A DNA stretch of 64,000 nucleotides from Elysia crispata (GCA_033675545.1 JAWDGP010007280.1:1-64000), one strand, 5' to 3'; positions 11,443-23,300 are shown, numbered from the stretch's first letter. Numbers and translations are program-made. Notes: generated by a model not told the origin, from the sequence alone.

Positions 11443-11621
11443 TGTTATGTTTTTAGTCGTAGATCTATAACAAGGCCGAAGATAATCACAGATGGAATCT
11501 AAGCGATAAACGCAACCATCTTGGTCAATGTAGAAACCGCAAGAGCCTTTATTTCATTAAAAAGGCCAGGGACTCGCGAGTTACATTGTGCCAGTATGGC
11601 CGGCAAAACAAACACATAACA
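11443..11621 (-). promoter_or_regulatory. 5' LTR of the Ty3/gypsy element
   Basis: 179-bp terminal repeat with the same TGTTATGT/ACATAACA ends as the 3' LTR. It would carry the element's promoter. Its outer end is 33 bp from the stop codon of the candidate peptide exon at 11654-11803. Confidence 0.92.
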
Positions 11622-11653
11622 AGTGTGATCTCTGAAAGTATAATGTCACACAA

Positions 11654-11803
11654 CTAAACCCAATAAACTCTGTCTACTCTATCTACCACCAACGGGAAGC
11701 GACTAGCTAACTTTATCTGATACTTTTTCTTACGATTTTTTATTTCCTTTGCGTTCATGTGGCACAGAAACTTTCTTTCATCTTTGTACCTAAAAATTCT
11801 CGC
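11654..11803 (-). CDS. Candidate last exon of the Cys-rich peptide gene
   Basis: On the minus strand a pyrimidine-rich acceptor (TCTCCTCATTTCATAG) opens a phase-0 frame of 49 codons ending in TAG at 11654-11656. This phase matches the donor of the exon at 12002-12152. The peptide begins ARIFRYKDERKFLC and is strongly basic (many Lys and Arg, including NRKKKYQ), with one cysteine. Added to the seven cysteines of the previous exon this gives eight, enough for four disulfides. The open stretch could still be chance in AT-rich DNA. The LTR element has inserted 33 bp beyond the stop, so any 3' UTR would run into it. Reading on into the intron from the previous exon is the alternative. Confidence 0.35.
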   Translation of the reverse strand, partial: ARIFRYKDERKFLCHMNAKEIKNRKKKYQIKLASRFPLVVDRVDRVYWV

Positions 11804-12001
11804 CTATGAAATGAGGAGAAGCTTTAGAAAAGTTCATAATTATTTCCAAAACTACATTAAGTTATGCTATTATAAGACATTTATGTTAGCTTTTTTTCTC
11901 GCCTGTGTTTCGGACATATTTAAACGCTTCTAAAGAGGGTGCAATACTCTTTAAAATTTATGCCCTTATTTGTTCCTGGACCCATAAACAATAGATCTTA
12001 C

Positions 12002-12152
12002 CTCTTCATACGCCAAACATAAACATTCTGGTCTTCTTTTCCAGGACCAAATTCCATTCCTCTTTATATAAGGATTCTTACCACCATAACAGCAATGGCA
12101 AGAACCATCATATCTTGATTCATATTTACCGTTGCAGCCATCTTTGGTACAG
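12002..12152 (-). CDS. Cysteine-rich peptide exon (secreted mini-protein candidate)
   Basis: Minus-strand exon between acceptor TTTCTATTCCTTTAAG and a consensus donor GAGAG with GTAAGA following. One spare base precedes 50 codons. The peptide has seven cysteines in the pattern C-x4-C-x11-C-x-C-C-x21-C-x-C; parts read CTKDGCNGKYESRYDGSCHC and, after the CC, YGGKNPYIKRNGIWSWKRR, then PECLCLAYEE. Such spacing with Gly, Tyr, Trp and basic residues is typical of disulfide-rich secreted peptides such as defensin-like, toxin-like or signalling peptides. It did not match the macin, mytilin or beta-defensin patterns I could recall. It lies about 0.7 kb downstream of a signal-peptide-like ORF on the same strand. 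The function is unknown. Confidence 0.6.
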
Positions 12153-12222
12153 CTTAAAGGAATAGAAATTAAAATTAATAATTTAAATTTAAATGTTGGC
12201 CAAGTTTTACATCTAATGTGCT

Positions 12223-12850
12223 TTAAATAAAAGAAAAGAAGTAGACTTTAATTTCTAAAATTAAAGAAAAAGAAAGAGGAAAAGAATAAGAAGGTGAAAA
12301 TGAAGAAGAAAAGAGAGGAAGGAGAAGAGGTAGAAAGAGGTAGGGAAGGGGGATAAAAGGGAAAGTGGCATGAGGATTAGGAAGATGAAAAGAAATAATC
12401 CTTGAGAGGGAGGTAGAGGGAAAGAAGTTAGTGTATGAAAATAAAAAGGATAAAAAGAAACAGTGTGAATACTGAATATAGAGCAACAAAATGTGGGAAG
12501 AAAGAAAGATCAGCAAGACAGAGAATTTTCCAAACCAGGAAGAGGGAAAAACACAAGTAACACGAAAGCGCGTGAGCAGGAAAACAGAGGGATGAAAACT
12601 TGGAGAGGGGTCAACCAGGAAAATTAAAAGGACAGAACCAGCAATTGAGATGAAAAACGCACGGAAGGAGGCGAAGCTGAGTATAAATGAAGAAATGAAA
12701 GGTCGGTGGCACAAGAAGTACATAGGAGAAAGATAGTACATAAAGGAGGAGGGGCAAGAGAATGGCAGGGAAAACGAGCGATAAAGGAAAGGGAGGGGAA
12801 CAATGAGAAGCAGGAGAAGAAGAAGAAGCAGGAGAAAACAGACCGGGTGA
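12223..12850. repeat. GA-rich low-complexity tract
   Basis: Purine-rich irregular sequence (GGAAGAGAAAG-like words). It is open on the minus strand as a Ser/Phe/Leu-rich frame of 172 codons, which is best explained by composition. It would lie in the intron of the Cys-rich peptide gene. Confidence 0.75.
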
Positions 12851-12867
12851 GTGGGCTAAGAACTAGG

Positions 12868-12939
12868 TTATTTATCTCCGCAAATTTGTCCGACGGCGAT
12901 GATTACCAGGGTCAAGCAGGTTAGCAGGAAGAGTTTCAT
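12868..12939 (-). CDS. Signal-peptide exon candidate
   Basis: The minus-strand ATG at 12939-12937 has A at -3 (GCAAGATGA). It opens MKLFLLTCLTLVIIAVG, then QICGDK and a stop: a textbook short secretory signal with a Lys, a hydrophobic core and small residues before a possible cleavage site. It sits upstream of the Cys-rich exon on the same strand and its end carries a cysteine. The link is not settled. The exon at 12152 needs two bases from the previous exon, while the visible GT donors (after CTG at codon 11, or after GCC) give phase 0, and GGAG followed by ATAAAT would need a non-standard donor. An unseen short exon, an allele effect or decay are possible. Confidence 0.45.
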   Translation of the reverse strand: MKLFLLTCLTLVIIAVGQICGDK

Positions 12940-13290
12940 CTTGCTTTTCAGCTAACGGCGGCCTTAAGGGTTGAGGTGTTTGTTCACGTTGGCGTTTTTT
13001 TCTTCGTTTACAAGAAGTGAAGATCGGTTGAATACAAGCCATCTAAACAGCTTTTGTCGCAATTAACTCAATCATAAAACTGTCAAGCATTAACGTTTGT
13101 TAACCATGGATCAAACATTTTATATGAATATCGTGGCATAAAAATGTCACTGACCCGTCGCAATGACATAAAAGATGTTGATTTTTTTTATTATATAAGC
13201 TTAGAAATCGAAGACTGAACAAAAATTTTTTTATGAAGGTATGGAAGTTAATGGTTTTAAAACATTTTATCCTTTTTTACAAATATTTGT
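12940..13290. other. Region upstream of the signal-peptide exon
   Basis: Candidate 5' flank of the minus-strand peptide gene. A TTATATAAT motif on the minus strand at about 13190-13198, roughly 255 bp from the ATG, could serve as a TATA box. Nothing else recognised. Confidence 0.25.
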
Positions 13291-13299
13291 GAATGTTAA

Positions 13300-13715
13300 A
13301 GTATTGTGCACTGCACTGTAAAGGCTGTAAAGGAAAATGTGTAAAGAATAATATGAACTAATTTTCTACGAATTGATGAAATGTCTAGAAATTGAGAAGA
13401 TTGTTGAAGAAGTCTTTGATATATAGGTATGAAACAAGAAGTATAGAAGGATTTAATTTGGCACAAATATTTTTCTTGCTCTACATAATCACCACACAGT
13501 GTTTCTAATTTCTGCACCCTCTCTTTCACCTTTCAGAATTCATGAGAGTACAGAAAGAAATAAAATTGGCAACTAACTTCAAAGCTTCATTGGCGTGTTC
13601 GTTGTCATGGATACGGTGTCGTTTGAATGATTTCTTTGCGGTTAGTAAATAAAAAAAAATTCTAAGGCTGGTGAACAAGCTGGGGGTTGCAGAATTTCAA
13701 AAGCGCACTGTTCTG
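13300..13715 (-). mobile_element. mariner-type transposase relic (C-terminal part)
   Basis: Minus-strand translation in two frames resembles the end of a Tc1/mariner transposase: FCNPQLVHQP then NFFYLL (compare LPHPPYSPDLAPSDFFLF), then AKKSFKRHRIHDNEHANEAL (compare KKHLRGRRFSDDEEV), then VQKLETLCGDYVEQ (compare the terminal GVxKLxxxxxxCVxxxGDYVE). At least one stop, one frameshift and a short gap in the last motif are visible. No inverted repeats were found and the N-terminal part is absent. Confidence 0.5.
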
Positions 13716-13829
13716 CGTCTGATCTGCTTGTTTTTTCTTATACGCATGGGAATTGTCTTGCAGTAGGAGAGACTCAAAATTGATTTTATATGCCTTTTCC
13801 ACATCAGCTTGGACCTCAATCTTATCAGC

Positions 13830-14185
13830 AAACACGAATAGTAGACATCTTTGTTCATTGTAACCAGGTAACCAGTCATACCTCTACATTCATAGTATAA
13901 CAAGCACGAATAGTAGCCTCCTTTGTCCATTGTAACCAGGTACCCAGTCATACCTCTACCTTCACATTCTAACAATTACAAATAATAGCCTCCTGTGTCC
14001 ATTACAGCCAGGTACCCAGACATACCTCTACCTTCATATTAAAACAAACACGAAAAGTAGCCTCCTTTGTCCATTTTAACCATGTACCCAGTTATAGCTG
14101 TACCTTCACATTATAACAAACACATATAGTAGTCTCCATTGCCCATTTTTCCAGGTACGCAGTCATAGCTGTACCTTCACTCTTG
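13830..14185. repeat. 72-bp tandem array, about 5 copies
   Basis: Landmark CACGAATAGTAG recurs at 13833, 13905, about 13977, 14049 and 14121, each 72 bp apart. Other constant parts are TTTGTCCATTGTAACCAGG and CATACCTCTACCTTCA. 72 is 24 codons, so the minus strand stays open in the first copies (GMTGYLVTMDKGGYYSCLL). Later copies diverge. Confidence 0.9.
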
Positions 14186-14285
14186 TTACTGTCTGCAAAC
14201 ACTGGGATCCTGGGTCCTGTAACATATCCCGCCTCTTGTTACTGTCAACAAACACTGGGTCCTGTATAATATCCAACCTTTGTTA
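14178..14285. repeat. Short direct duplication
   Basis: Two similar blocks of about 50 bp begin CTTGTTACTGTC near 14182 and 14233 and share AAACACTGGG, GGGTCCTGTA and ATATCC. Confidence 0.75.
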
Positions 14286-14384
14286 CGCAAAGTTTTCCAA
14301 GCGTTCCCTTCTAGTCGCAATGTTCTTTGTAAAGGCGGTACATTATTGCTAGAGACAGTTCATACTTTAAGTATTGCTTGGTCT

Positions 14385-17300
14385 GTGTAAGTGTGTGTAC
14401 GTGTGGACAGAGTTTGGGATCGTGTGAGTGTGTGTACGTGTGGACAGAGTTTGGGATCATGTGAGTGTGTGTACATGTGGACATTGTTTAGGATGGTGTG
14501 AGTGTGTGTACGTGTGGACAGAGTTTGTTGCTCTGTGTGAGTGTGTGTACGTGTGGACACAGTTTTGGATTGTGTGAGTGTAAGAACGTAGGGACAGAGT
14601 TTGTTGCTCTGTGTGAGTGTGTGTACGTGTAAAAGTAGCTTTAGATTGTGTGAGTGTGTGAACGTGTAGACAGAGTTTGGGATCATGTAAGTGTGGGTAG
14701 GTGTAGACAGAGTTTGGGATTGTGTGAGTGTGTGTACGTGTGAACAGAGTTTGGTGCTCTGCGTGAGTGTGTGTATGTATGAACAGAGTTTGAGATCGTG
14801 TGAGTGTGTGTACGGGTGAACAAAGTTTAAGATCGTGTGAGAGTGTGAACTTGTGAACAGAGTTTGGGATCGTGTAGGTGTTTTTACGTGCGAAAAAAGT
14901 TTAATATCGTGTGAGTGTATGTACGTGCGGACAGAGTTTGGGATCGTGTGAGTGTTTGTACATGTAGACAGAGTATGGGATCGTGTGAGAAAGTACAGGT
15001 GTGGACAGAGCTTGGGATCGTGTGAGTGGGTGTACATGTGGACTGAGTTTGGGATCGTGTAAGTGTGTGTAGGTGTGGACAGATTTTGAGATCGTGTGAG
15101 TTTGTGTACGTGCGGACAGAGTTTAGGATCGTGTGAGTGTGTGTACATGTAAACAGAGTTTGGGATCGTGTGAGTATGTGTAGGTGTGGACAGAGTTTGG
15201 GATCGTTTGAGTTTGTGTACGTGCAGACAGAGTTTGGGATCGTGTGAGTGTGTGTAGATGTGGACAAAGTTTGGTTTCATGTGAGGTTCTCTATGTTTTG
15301 ACATAGTGAGTTCCTATGTGTGAGTGTGTGTAGGTGTGGGTAGAGTTTTGGATCGTGTATATGTGTACATGTGGACAGAGCTTGGAATCGTGTAGGTGTG
15401 TGTATATCTGACCAGAGTTTGGGGTCGTCTGAGTGTGTGTACGTGCGGACAAAATTTAAGATCGTGTGAGTGTAGGTACATGCGGACAAAGTTTAGGATC
15501 ATGCGAGTGTGTGTACATGAGGACAGAATTTAGGATCGTTTTAGTGTTTGTATCTGCGGACAGAGTTTGGGATCGTGTAGGTGTGTGTACATGTGCACAT
15601 AGTTTAGGATCGTGTAGGTGTATGTACGTGCAAACAGACTTTAAATCGTGTAGTTTTGTGTACATGTTGACAGAGTTTCAGATTGTGTAGGTGTCTGTAC
15701 GTGCGGATAGAGTTGAGATCGCGTGGGTAAGTGTACATGTGGACAAAGTTTGGAATCATGTGAGTGTTTACGTGTGGACAGAGTTTAGGGTCGTGATAGT
15801 GTGTGTACGTGTAGACAGAGTTAAGGACCGTGTGAGTGTATGAACGTGTGGACATAGTTTGGGATCGTGTAAGTGTGTTAACGTGTTGACGGAGCTTTGG
15901 ATCGTGTGAGTGTGTGTACATGTGGATAGAATTTAGGATTGTGTAAGTGTGTCTACGTCTGGACAGAATTTTAGGATTGTGTGAGTATGTGTACGTGTGA
16001 ACATAGTTTGCTGCTCAGTGTAAGTGTGTGTACGTGTGGACAGAGTTTGGGCTCGTGTGATTGTGTGTATGTTTGGACAACGTTTAGGATCGTGTGAGTG
16101 TGTGTTTACGTGTGAACATAGTTTGTTGCTCCGTGTGAGTGTGTGTACGTGTGGACAGAGTTTGGGATCGTGTGATTGTGTGTACATGCGGAAAGAGTTT
16201 AAAATCATGTGAATGTGTGTACGTGATGACAAATTTTAGGATCGTGTGAATTTGTGTACGTGTGGACAGAGGTTGGGATCGTGTGAGTAAGTGTACATGT
16301 GGACAGAGTTTTGGATCGTGTGAGTGGGCGAACATGTGGACAGAGTTTTGGTCGTGTGAGTGTTTAAAGGTGTGGACAGAGTTTCGGATTGTGTTAGTGT
16401 GTGTGGGTATGGAAAGAGTTTGGGACCGTGTGAGTGTGTGTAGGTGTCGACAGAGTTTGCGATCTTATGAGTTTGTGGACGTGCGGACAGAACTTGTAAT
16501 CGTGTCAGTGTGTGTACGTGTAGGCAGAGTTTGAGATCGTGTGTGTGTGTACATGCGGACAGAGTTTGGGCTCGTGTGAGTGTGTGTACATGTGTACAAA
16601 GTTTTGGTTCGTGTAAGTGTGTGTACGTGTGGATAGAGTTTAGGATTGTGTGAGTGTGTGTAGGTGTTGACAGAGTTTGAGATCATGTGAGTGTGGATAC
16701 GTCTGGACAGAATTTTCGTATTGTGTGAGTATGTGTACGTGTTAACATATTTTGCTGCTTAGTTTAAGTGTGTGTACGTGTGGACAGAGTTTTATCTCAT
16801 TTGATTGTGTGTACGTTTGGAAAAAGTTTGGGATCGTGTGAGTGTGTGTACGTGTGAACATAGTTTGTTGCTATGTGTAAGTGTGTGTACGTGTGGACAG
16901 AGTTTGAGATCGTGTGATTGTGTGTACGTGCGGACAGAATTTGGGTTCATGTGGGTGTGTGTACGTGCAGACAATTTTTAGGATCGTGTGAGTTTGTGAA
17001 CGTGTGGACAGAGGTTCATATCGTGTAAGTCGGTGAACATGTGGATAGAGTTTTGGTCGTGTGAGTGTGTGTAGGTGTGGAGAAATTTTAGTATCGTGTG
17101 AGTGTGTGTAGGTGTGGACAGAGTTTGCGATCGTGTTTGTGTTTGTGCGGACAGATTTTAGAATCGTGTAAGTGTGTATGCATATGGACAGAGTTTGGGA
17201 TCGTGCGAGTGTGTACGTGTGCACAGAGTTTCGGATCGTTTGAGTATCTGTACGTTTTCACATAGTGTGTTAATTTGTGTGAGTGTGTATAGGTGTTGAC

Positions 17301-20300
17301 AATTTTTTAGATGGTGTGAGTTTGTGTACGTGTTGACACAGCTTTGGATCGTGTAAGTGTGTTTACATGTGGATAGAGTTTAGGATTGTTTGTGTATATG
17401 TGCGAACAGAGTTTAGCATCGTGTGGGTGTGTGTACATGTCGACAGAGTTTAGCATCGTGTGAGTGTGTGTACGTGTGGACAAAGTTTGGGCTCGTATGA
17501 GTGTGTGTAGATGTGGGCACAGTTTTGTTTCGTGTAAGTGTGTGTACTTGTGGATAGAGTTTCGGATAGTGTGAGTGTGCGGAGGTGTGGATCGTTTGAG
17601 ATCATGTGAGTGTGGGTACGTCTGGACAGAATTTTCGGATTGTGTGAGTATGTGTACGTGTGAACATATTTTGCTGCTCAGTTTAAGTGTATGTACGTGT
17701 GGACAGAGTTTGGGCTCGTGTGATTGTGTGTACGTTTGGAAATGTTTGGGATCGTGTGAGTGTGTGTACGTGTTAATATAGTTTGTTGCTCTGTGTAAGT
17801 GTGTGTATGTGTGAACAGAGTTTGGGACCGTGTGATTGTGTGTACATGGAGACAGAGTTTAAGATCATGTGGGTGTGTGTACGTGCAGACAAATTTTAGG
17901 ATTGTGTGAGTTTGTGTACGTGTGGACAGAGGTTGGGATCATGTGAGTCAGTGTACATGTGGACAAAGTTTTGATCGTGTGAGTGTTTTTAGGTGTGGAC
18001 AGAGTTTCGGATCGTGTTAGTGTGTGTGGATATGGACAGAGTTTGGGATTGTGTGAGTGTGTGTAGGTGTCGACAGAGTTTGCGATCTTATGAGTTTGTG
18101 GACGTTCGGACAGAGTTTGGAATCGTGAGAGTGTGTGTATGCGTGGAAAGAGTTTAGGGTCGTGTGAGTGTGTGTACGTGTGGGTAGAGTTAGGAATTAA
18201 TTAGGTATGTGTATATGTGGACAGAGTTTGTTTCTCTGTGTGAGTGTGTCTAGTTGTTGAAAGAGTTTGTGATCATGCGAGTATGTGTACGTGTAAAAAC
18301 AGTTTCGGATCGTATAAGTGTTAACGTGTGCAAAGAGTTTTGGATCGTGTGAGTGTTTGAACGTATGGACCAAAATTGGGATTGTGTAAATTTGTGTACG
18401 TTAGGAAAGATTTTGGGATAGTGTGAGTGTATGTACTTGCGTACAGAGTTTGGGATATTGAGAGTTTTTGTACGTGTGGACAGAGTGTGGGATCCTATGA
18501 GTGTGCGTACGTGCGGACAGACTTTGGAATCGTGTAAGTGTGTGTTCTTGTGGAAAGAGCTTGGGATCGTGTGTGTGTGTGTACGTGCGGATGGAGTTTC
18601 GGATAGTCTGAGTATGTGTAGGTTTGGACAGAGTTTGAGATCATGTGAGTGTGGGTACGTCTGGACAGAATTTTCGGATTGTGTGAGTATGTGAACGTGT
18701 GAACATATTTTGCTGCTCAGTGTAAGTGTGTGTACGTGTGGACAGAGTTTGGGCTCGTGTGATTGTGCGTACGTTTGGAAAAAGTTTGGGATCGTGTGAG
18801 TGTGTGTACGTGGTAATATAGTTTTTTGCTCTGTGTAAGTGTGTGTATGTGTGAACAGAGTTTGGGACCGTGTGATTGTGTGTACATGCGGACAGAGTTT
18901 AAGATCATGTGGGTGTGTGTACGTGCAGACAAATTTTAGGATCGAGGGAGTTTGTGTACGTGTGGACAGAGGTTGGGATCGTGTGAGTCAGTGTACATGT
19001 GGACAAAGTTTTGATCGTGTGAGTGTTTTTTAGGGGTGGACAGAGTTTCGGATCGTGTTAGTGTGTTTGGATATGGACAGAATTTAGGATCGTGTAAGTG
19101 TGTGTAGGTGTCGACAGAGTTTGCGATCTTATGAGTTTGTGGACGTTCGGACAGAGTTTGGAATCGTGAGAGTGTGTGTATGCGTGGAAAGAGTTTAGGG
19201 TCGTGTGAGTGTGTGTACGTGTTGGTAGAGTTCGGAATTAATTAGGTATGTGTATATGTGGACAGAGTTTGTTTCTCTGTGTGAGTGTGTCTAGTTATGG
19301 AAAGCGTTTGTGATCGTGCGAGTGTGTGTACGTGTAAAAACAGTTTCGGATCGTATAAGTGTTAACGTGTGCAAAGAGTTTGGGATCGTGTGAGTGTTTG
19401 AACGTATGGACCAAAGCTGGGACTGTGTAAGTTTGTGTACGTTAGGAAAGATTTTGGGATAGTGTGAGTGTATGTACTTGCGTACAGAGTTTGGCATCTT
19501 GAGAGTTTTTGTACGTGTGGACAGAGTTTGGGATCCTGTAAGTGTGCGTACGTGTGGACAGACTTTAGAATTGTGTAAGTGTGTATTCATGTGGAAAGAG
19601 TTTGGGATCGTGTGTGTGTGTACGTGCGGATAGAGTTTGGGATCTTGTGGGTGTGTGTAGGTGTGGACAGAGTTTAGGATCGTGAGAGTGTGTGTGGGTA
19701 AGGACAGAGTTTGGGATCGTGTGAGTATGTGTAGTTGTCAACAGAGTTTTCGATCTTGTTAGTATGTTTACGTGCGGACAGAGTTTGGAATCGTGAAAGT
19801 GTGTGTACGTGTTGACGGAGTTTCGGATCGTGTGAGGTTCTGTACGTTTTGAGAGAGTGTGTGACTCTGTTTGAGTGTTTGTAGGTGTTGAGAGAGTTTT
19901 GGATGGTGTGAGTGTGTTTACGTGTTTAGTGAATTTGGGAGCGTGTGAGTGTGTGTACGTGTGGACAGAGTTTCGGTTCGTGGGAGTTTGTGTAACTGTG
20001 GACAGAGTTAGTATTCGTGTGAGTGTGTGTACGTGCGGATAGACTTTGGGATCGTTTGAGTGTTTGTACGTGCGGACAGAGATTAGTATCGTGTGGGTGT
20101 GTGTAGGTGTAGAGGGAGTTTAGGATTGTGTGAGTGTGTGTAGGTTATGACAGAGTTTGGGATGGTGTGAGTAATAGTATATGCGGACAGAGTTTAGAAT
20201 CGTGTAAGTGTGTGTACGTGTGGACAGAGTTTGGGATCGTGTGAGTGTGTGTACGTGTGGACTGAGTTTCGGATCTTGTGAGTGTGTGTAAGTGTGGACA

Positions 20301-23300
20301 GAGTTTAGGATCGTTTGAGTTTCTGTATGTTTTGAGATAGTGTGTTACTCTGTTTGAATATGTGTAGGTGTTCATAGAGTTTTAGATGGTGTGAGTGTGT
20401 TTAAGTGTGGAGAGAATTTGGGATCGTGTGAGTGTGTGTACGTGTGGACAGGGTTTGGGATCGTGGGAGTTTCTGTACGTGTGGACAGAGTTTGGAATCG
20501 TGTAAGTGTGTAAACGTGTTGGCAGAGTCTGGAATCGTGTGAGTGTGTGTACGTGCGTACAGAGTTACAAATCGTGTGAGTGTGTGTACGTGCGGAAAGA
20601 CTTTGGGATCGATTGAGTATGTGTATATTTGGACAGAGTTTGGTATCTTGTGGATGTGTGTAGGTGTAGAGGGAGTTTAAGATTGTGTGAGTTTGTGTAG
20701 GTTATGTGAGAGTTTGGGATCGTGTGAGTATAAGTAAATACGGACACACTTTGGAATCGTGTAAGTGTGTGTAGGTGTGGACAGAGTTTGGGATCGCGTG
20801 AGTGTGTGTACGTTGGGACTGTGTTTCGGATCGTATGAGTGTGTGTAAGTGTGGACAGAGTTTAGGATCGTGTGAGTGTGTGAACGTGTTTACCGACTTT
20901 GAGATCGTGTGAGTGTTTATACATGCGGACAAAAATTTTGATCGTGTGAGTGTGTGTATATTTGGACAGAGTTTAGGATCCTGTAACTGTGAGTTTATAT
21001 AGACAGAGTTTGGGATCGTTTGAGTGTGTTTACCGTTTAACAAAGTTTGTTGCTCTGTGTGATTGTATGTACGTGTGTATAGAGTTAGGAATTGTCTGAG
21101 TATGTGTAAGTGTTCACAGATTTTGAGATCATATGAGTGTTTGAAGGTCTGGACAAAGTTTCGGATCGTGTAAGTGTGTAAGTGTGGACATAGTTTGGGA
21201 TCGTGTAGGTGTGTGTACATGTGAACACAATTTGGAATCGTCTTAGCGTGTGTACGTGTGGACATAGTTTGGGATCGTGTGAGTGTGTGTACATGTGGAA
21301 AGAGTTTGGGATCATGTGAGTGTGTGTACGTGCGGACAGAGTTTGTTGATCTTTGTTATTGTAATTGTTTTTGTCTGTGTGAGTGTGTAAACGTGCTGAC
21401 AGAGTTTTGGATAATATGAGTGATTTTACGTGTGTACAAAGTTTGGGATCATATGAGTTTTTGAACGTGTAAACAGTGTTTAGGATCGTGTGAGTGTTTG
21501 TACGTGGGGACAGAGTATGGGATCGTGTGACTGTTTTTTTTTGGACAGAGTTTCGGATCGTGTTAGTGTCTGTAGGAGTAGACAGAATTTAGGATTGTGT
21601 CAGTGTGTGTACGTGCGGACAGAGTTTATGATTGTGTGAGTGTGTGTACCTATTGACAGAGTTTGGGATTGTGAGAGTTTGTGTACGTGAGAACAGAATT
21701 TGGGATCGTCTGAGTGTGTGTACATGCGGACAGAGATTGTGATTGTGTGAGTGTGTGTATTTATTGACACAGTTTGGGATTGTGAGAGTTTGTGTACGTG
21801 TGAACAGAATTTGGGATCGTGTAAGTGTGTGTACGTGCGGATAGAGTGTGTAATCGTGTAAGTGTGTGCACATGTAGACAGAGTTTGGAATGATGTGAGT
21901 GTGTGTACGTGTTTGACATAGTTTGTTGCTCTGTGTTATTGTATGTACGTGTGGACAGAGTTTGGGATCGTGTGTGTATGTAAGTTTGGACAGAGTTTAG
22001 GATCGTGTGAGTGTGTGTGCGTAGGGACAGAGTTTGTTGATCTGTGTAATTGTATATACGTGTGGACAGTGTTTGGATCGTGAGAGTCTGTGTACGTGAG
22101 AATAGAATTTGGGATCGTGTGAGTGTGTGTACCTATTGACACAGTTTGGGATCGTGAGAGTTTGTGTACGTGTGAACAGATTTCGGGATCGTGTAAGTGT
22201 GTGTACGTGGGGACAGAGTGTGGAATCATGTGAGTTTGCGTACGTGTTGACAGAGTTTGGGATCATGTGAGTGTATGTATATGCGGACAAAATTTTGGAT
22301 TATGTAAGTGGTAATGTGTTGACAGAGTTTGAGATCGTGTGAGTGTGTGAGCGTGTAAACGGAGTTTCAGATCGTGGGACTGTGTGAACGTGTAGAGAGA
22401 ATTTGGGATTGTTTAAGTGTGTAAACATGCGGACAGAGTTATGAATGTGTATATGTGTGTACGTGTGGGCAGAGTTTAAGATTGTGTGAGTGAGTGTACA
22501 TGTGGACAAAGTTGTGTATCGTGTGACTGTGTGTACGTATGTACAGGGTTTAGGGTCCTGAGAGTTTGTGTACGTATGGACAGAGTTTGCGATCGTGTGA
22601 GTGTGTGTACGTGTTAACAGAGTTTGGAATCGTGTGAATGTCTGAACGTGTAGACAGAGTTTTGGTTTGTGTGAGTATGTGTACGTGTGGACTTAGTTTG
22701 TTGCTCTGTGTTAGTGTGTGTACGTCTGGACCGAGTTTCAGATCGTGTGAGTTGGGATCGTGTGAGTACGTGTACGTGCGGACAGAGTTTGGGATTGTGT
22801 GACTGTATGTACGTTTGGACAGAGTTTCGGATCGTGTTACTGTGAGTTTATGTAGGCTGAGTTTGGGATCGTGTGAGTGTGTGTACGTGTGGACAAAGTT
22901 TGTTGCTCTGTGTAATTGTATATACGTGTGGACATTGGAATTGTGTGAGTGTGTGTACGTCTGGACCGAGTTTCAGATCGTGTGAGTTGGGATCGTGTGA
23001 GTATGTGTACGTGCGGACAGAGTTTGGTATTGTGTGAGTGTGTGTAGGTGTGGACAGAGTTTGGGATCGTGTCATTATGTGTACGTGTGGAAAGAGTTTG
23101 GGATCGTGTGAGTGTGTCTACCTGTGAACATAGTTTGTTGCTCTGTGTAAGTATATATACGTAAAGATAGAGTTTGGGATCATGTGAGTGTGTGTACGTG
23201 TGGACAAAGTTTGGGATCATTTGATTGTGTGTACTTGTAGACAGATTTTGGGATTGTGTGAGTGTGTGTACGTGTAAATATAGTTCGTTTATCTGTGTTA

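Larger units (their letters stand above)
6323..11621 (-). mobile_element. Ty3/gypsy (Mag-like) LTR retrotransposon, broken
   Basis: A 5.3-kb element on the minus strand with two similar LTRs, each bounded by TGTTATGT...ACATAACA, and flanked by a near-matching 5-bp target duplication (AGAGT/AGTGT). Internal parts in element order are a leader with a serine-tRNA primer site, gag with CCHC zinc knuckles, protease, reverse transcriptase, RNase H and integrase, followed by a polypurine tract. The pol order PR-RT-RH-IN is that of Ty3/gypsy. The serine-tRNA primer and the K02A2.6-like pol point to the Mag lineage. The element is a fossil with about half a dozen or more breaks across gag-pol. The LTRs differ by about 13 substitutions in some 178 aligned bases plus two gaps (counted by eye), so it is not recent. 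Confidence 0.93.

Noticed and set aside
12223-12741. 172-codon Ser/Phe-rich minus-strand ORF
   Set aside because: Explained by the GA-rich tract; no coding signature.
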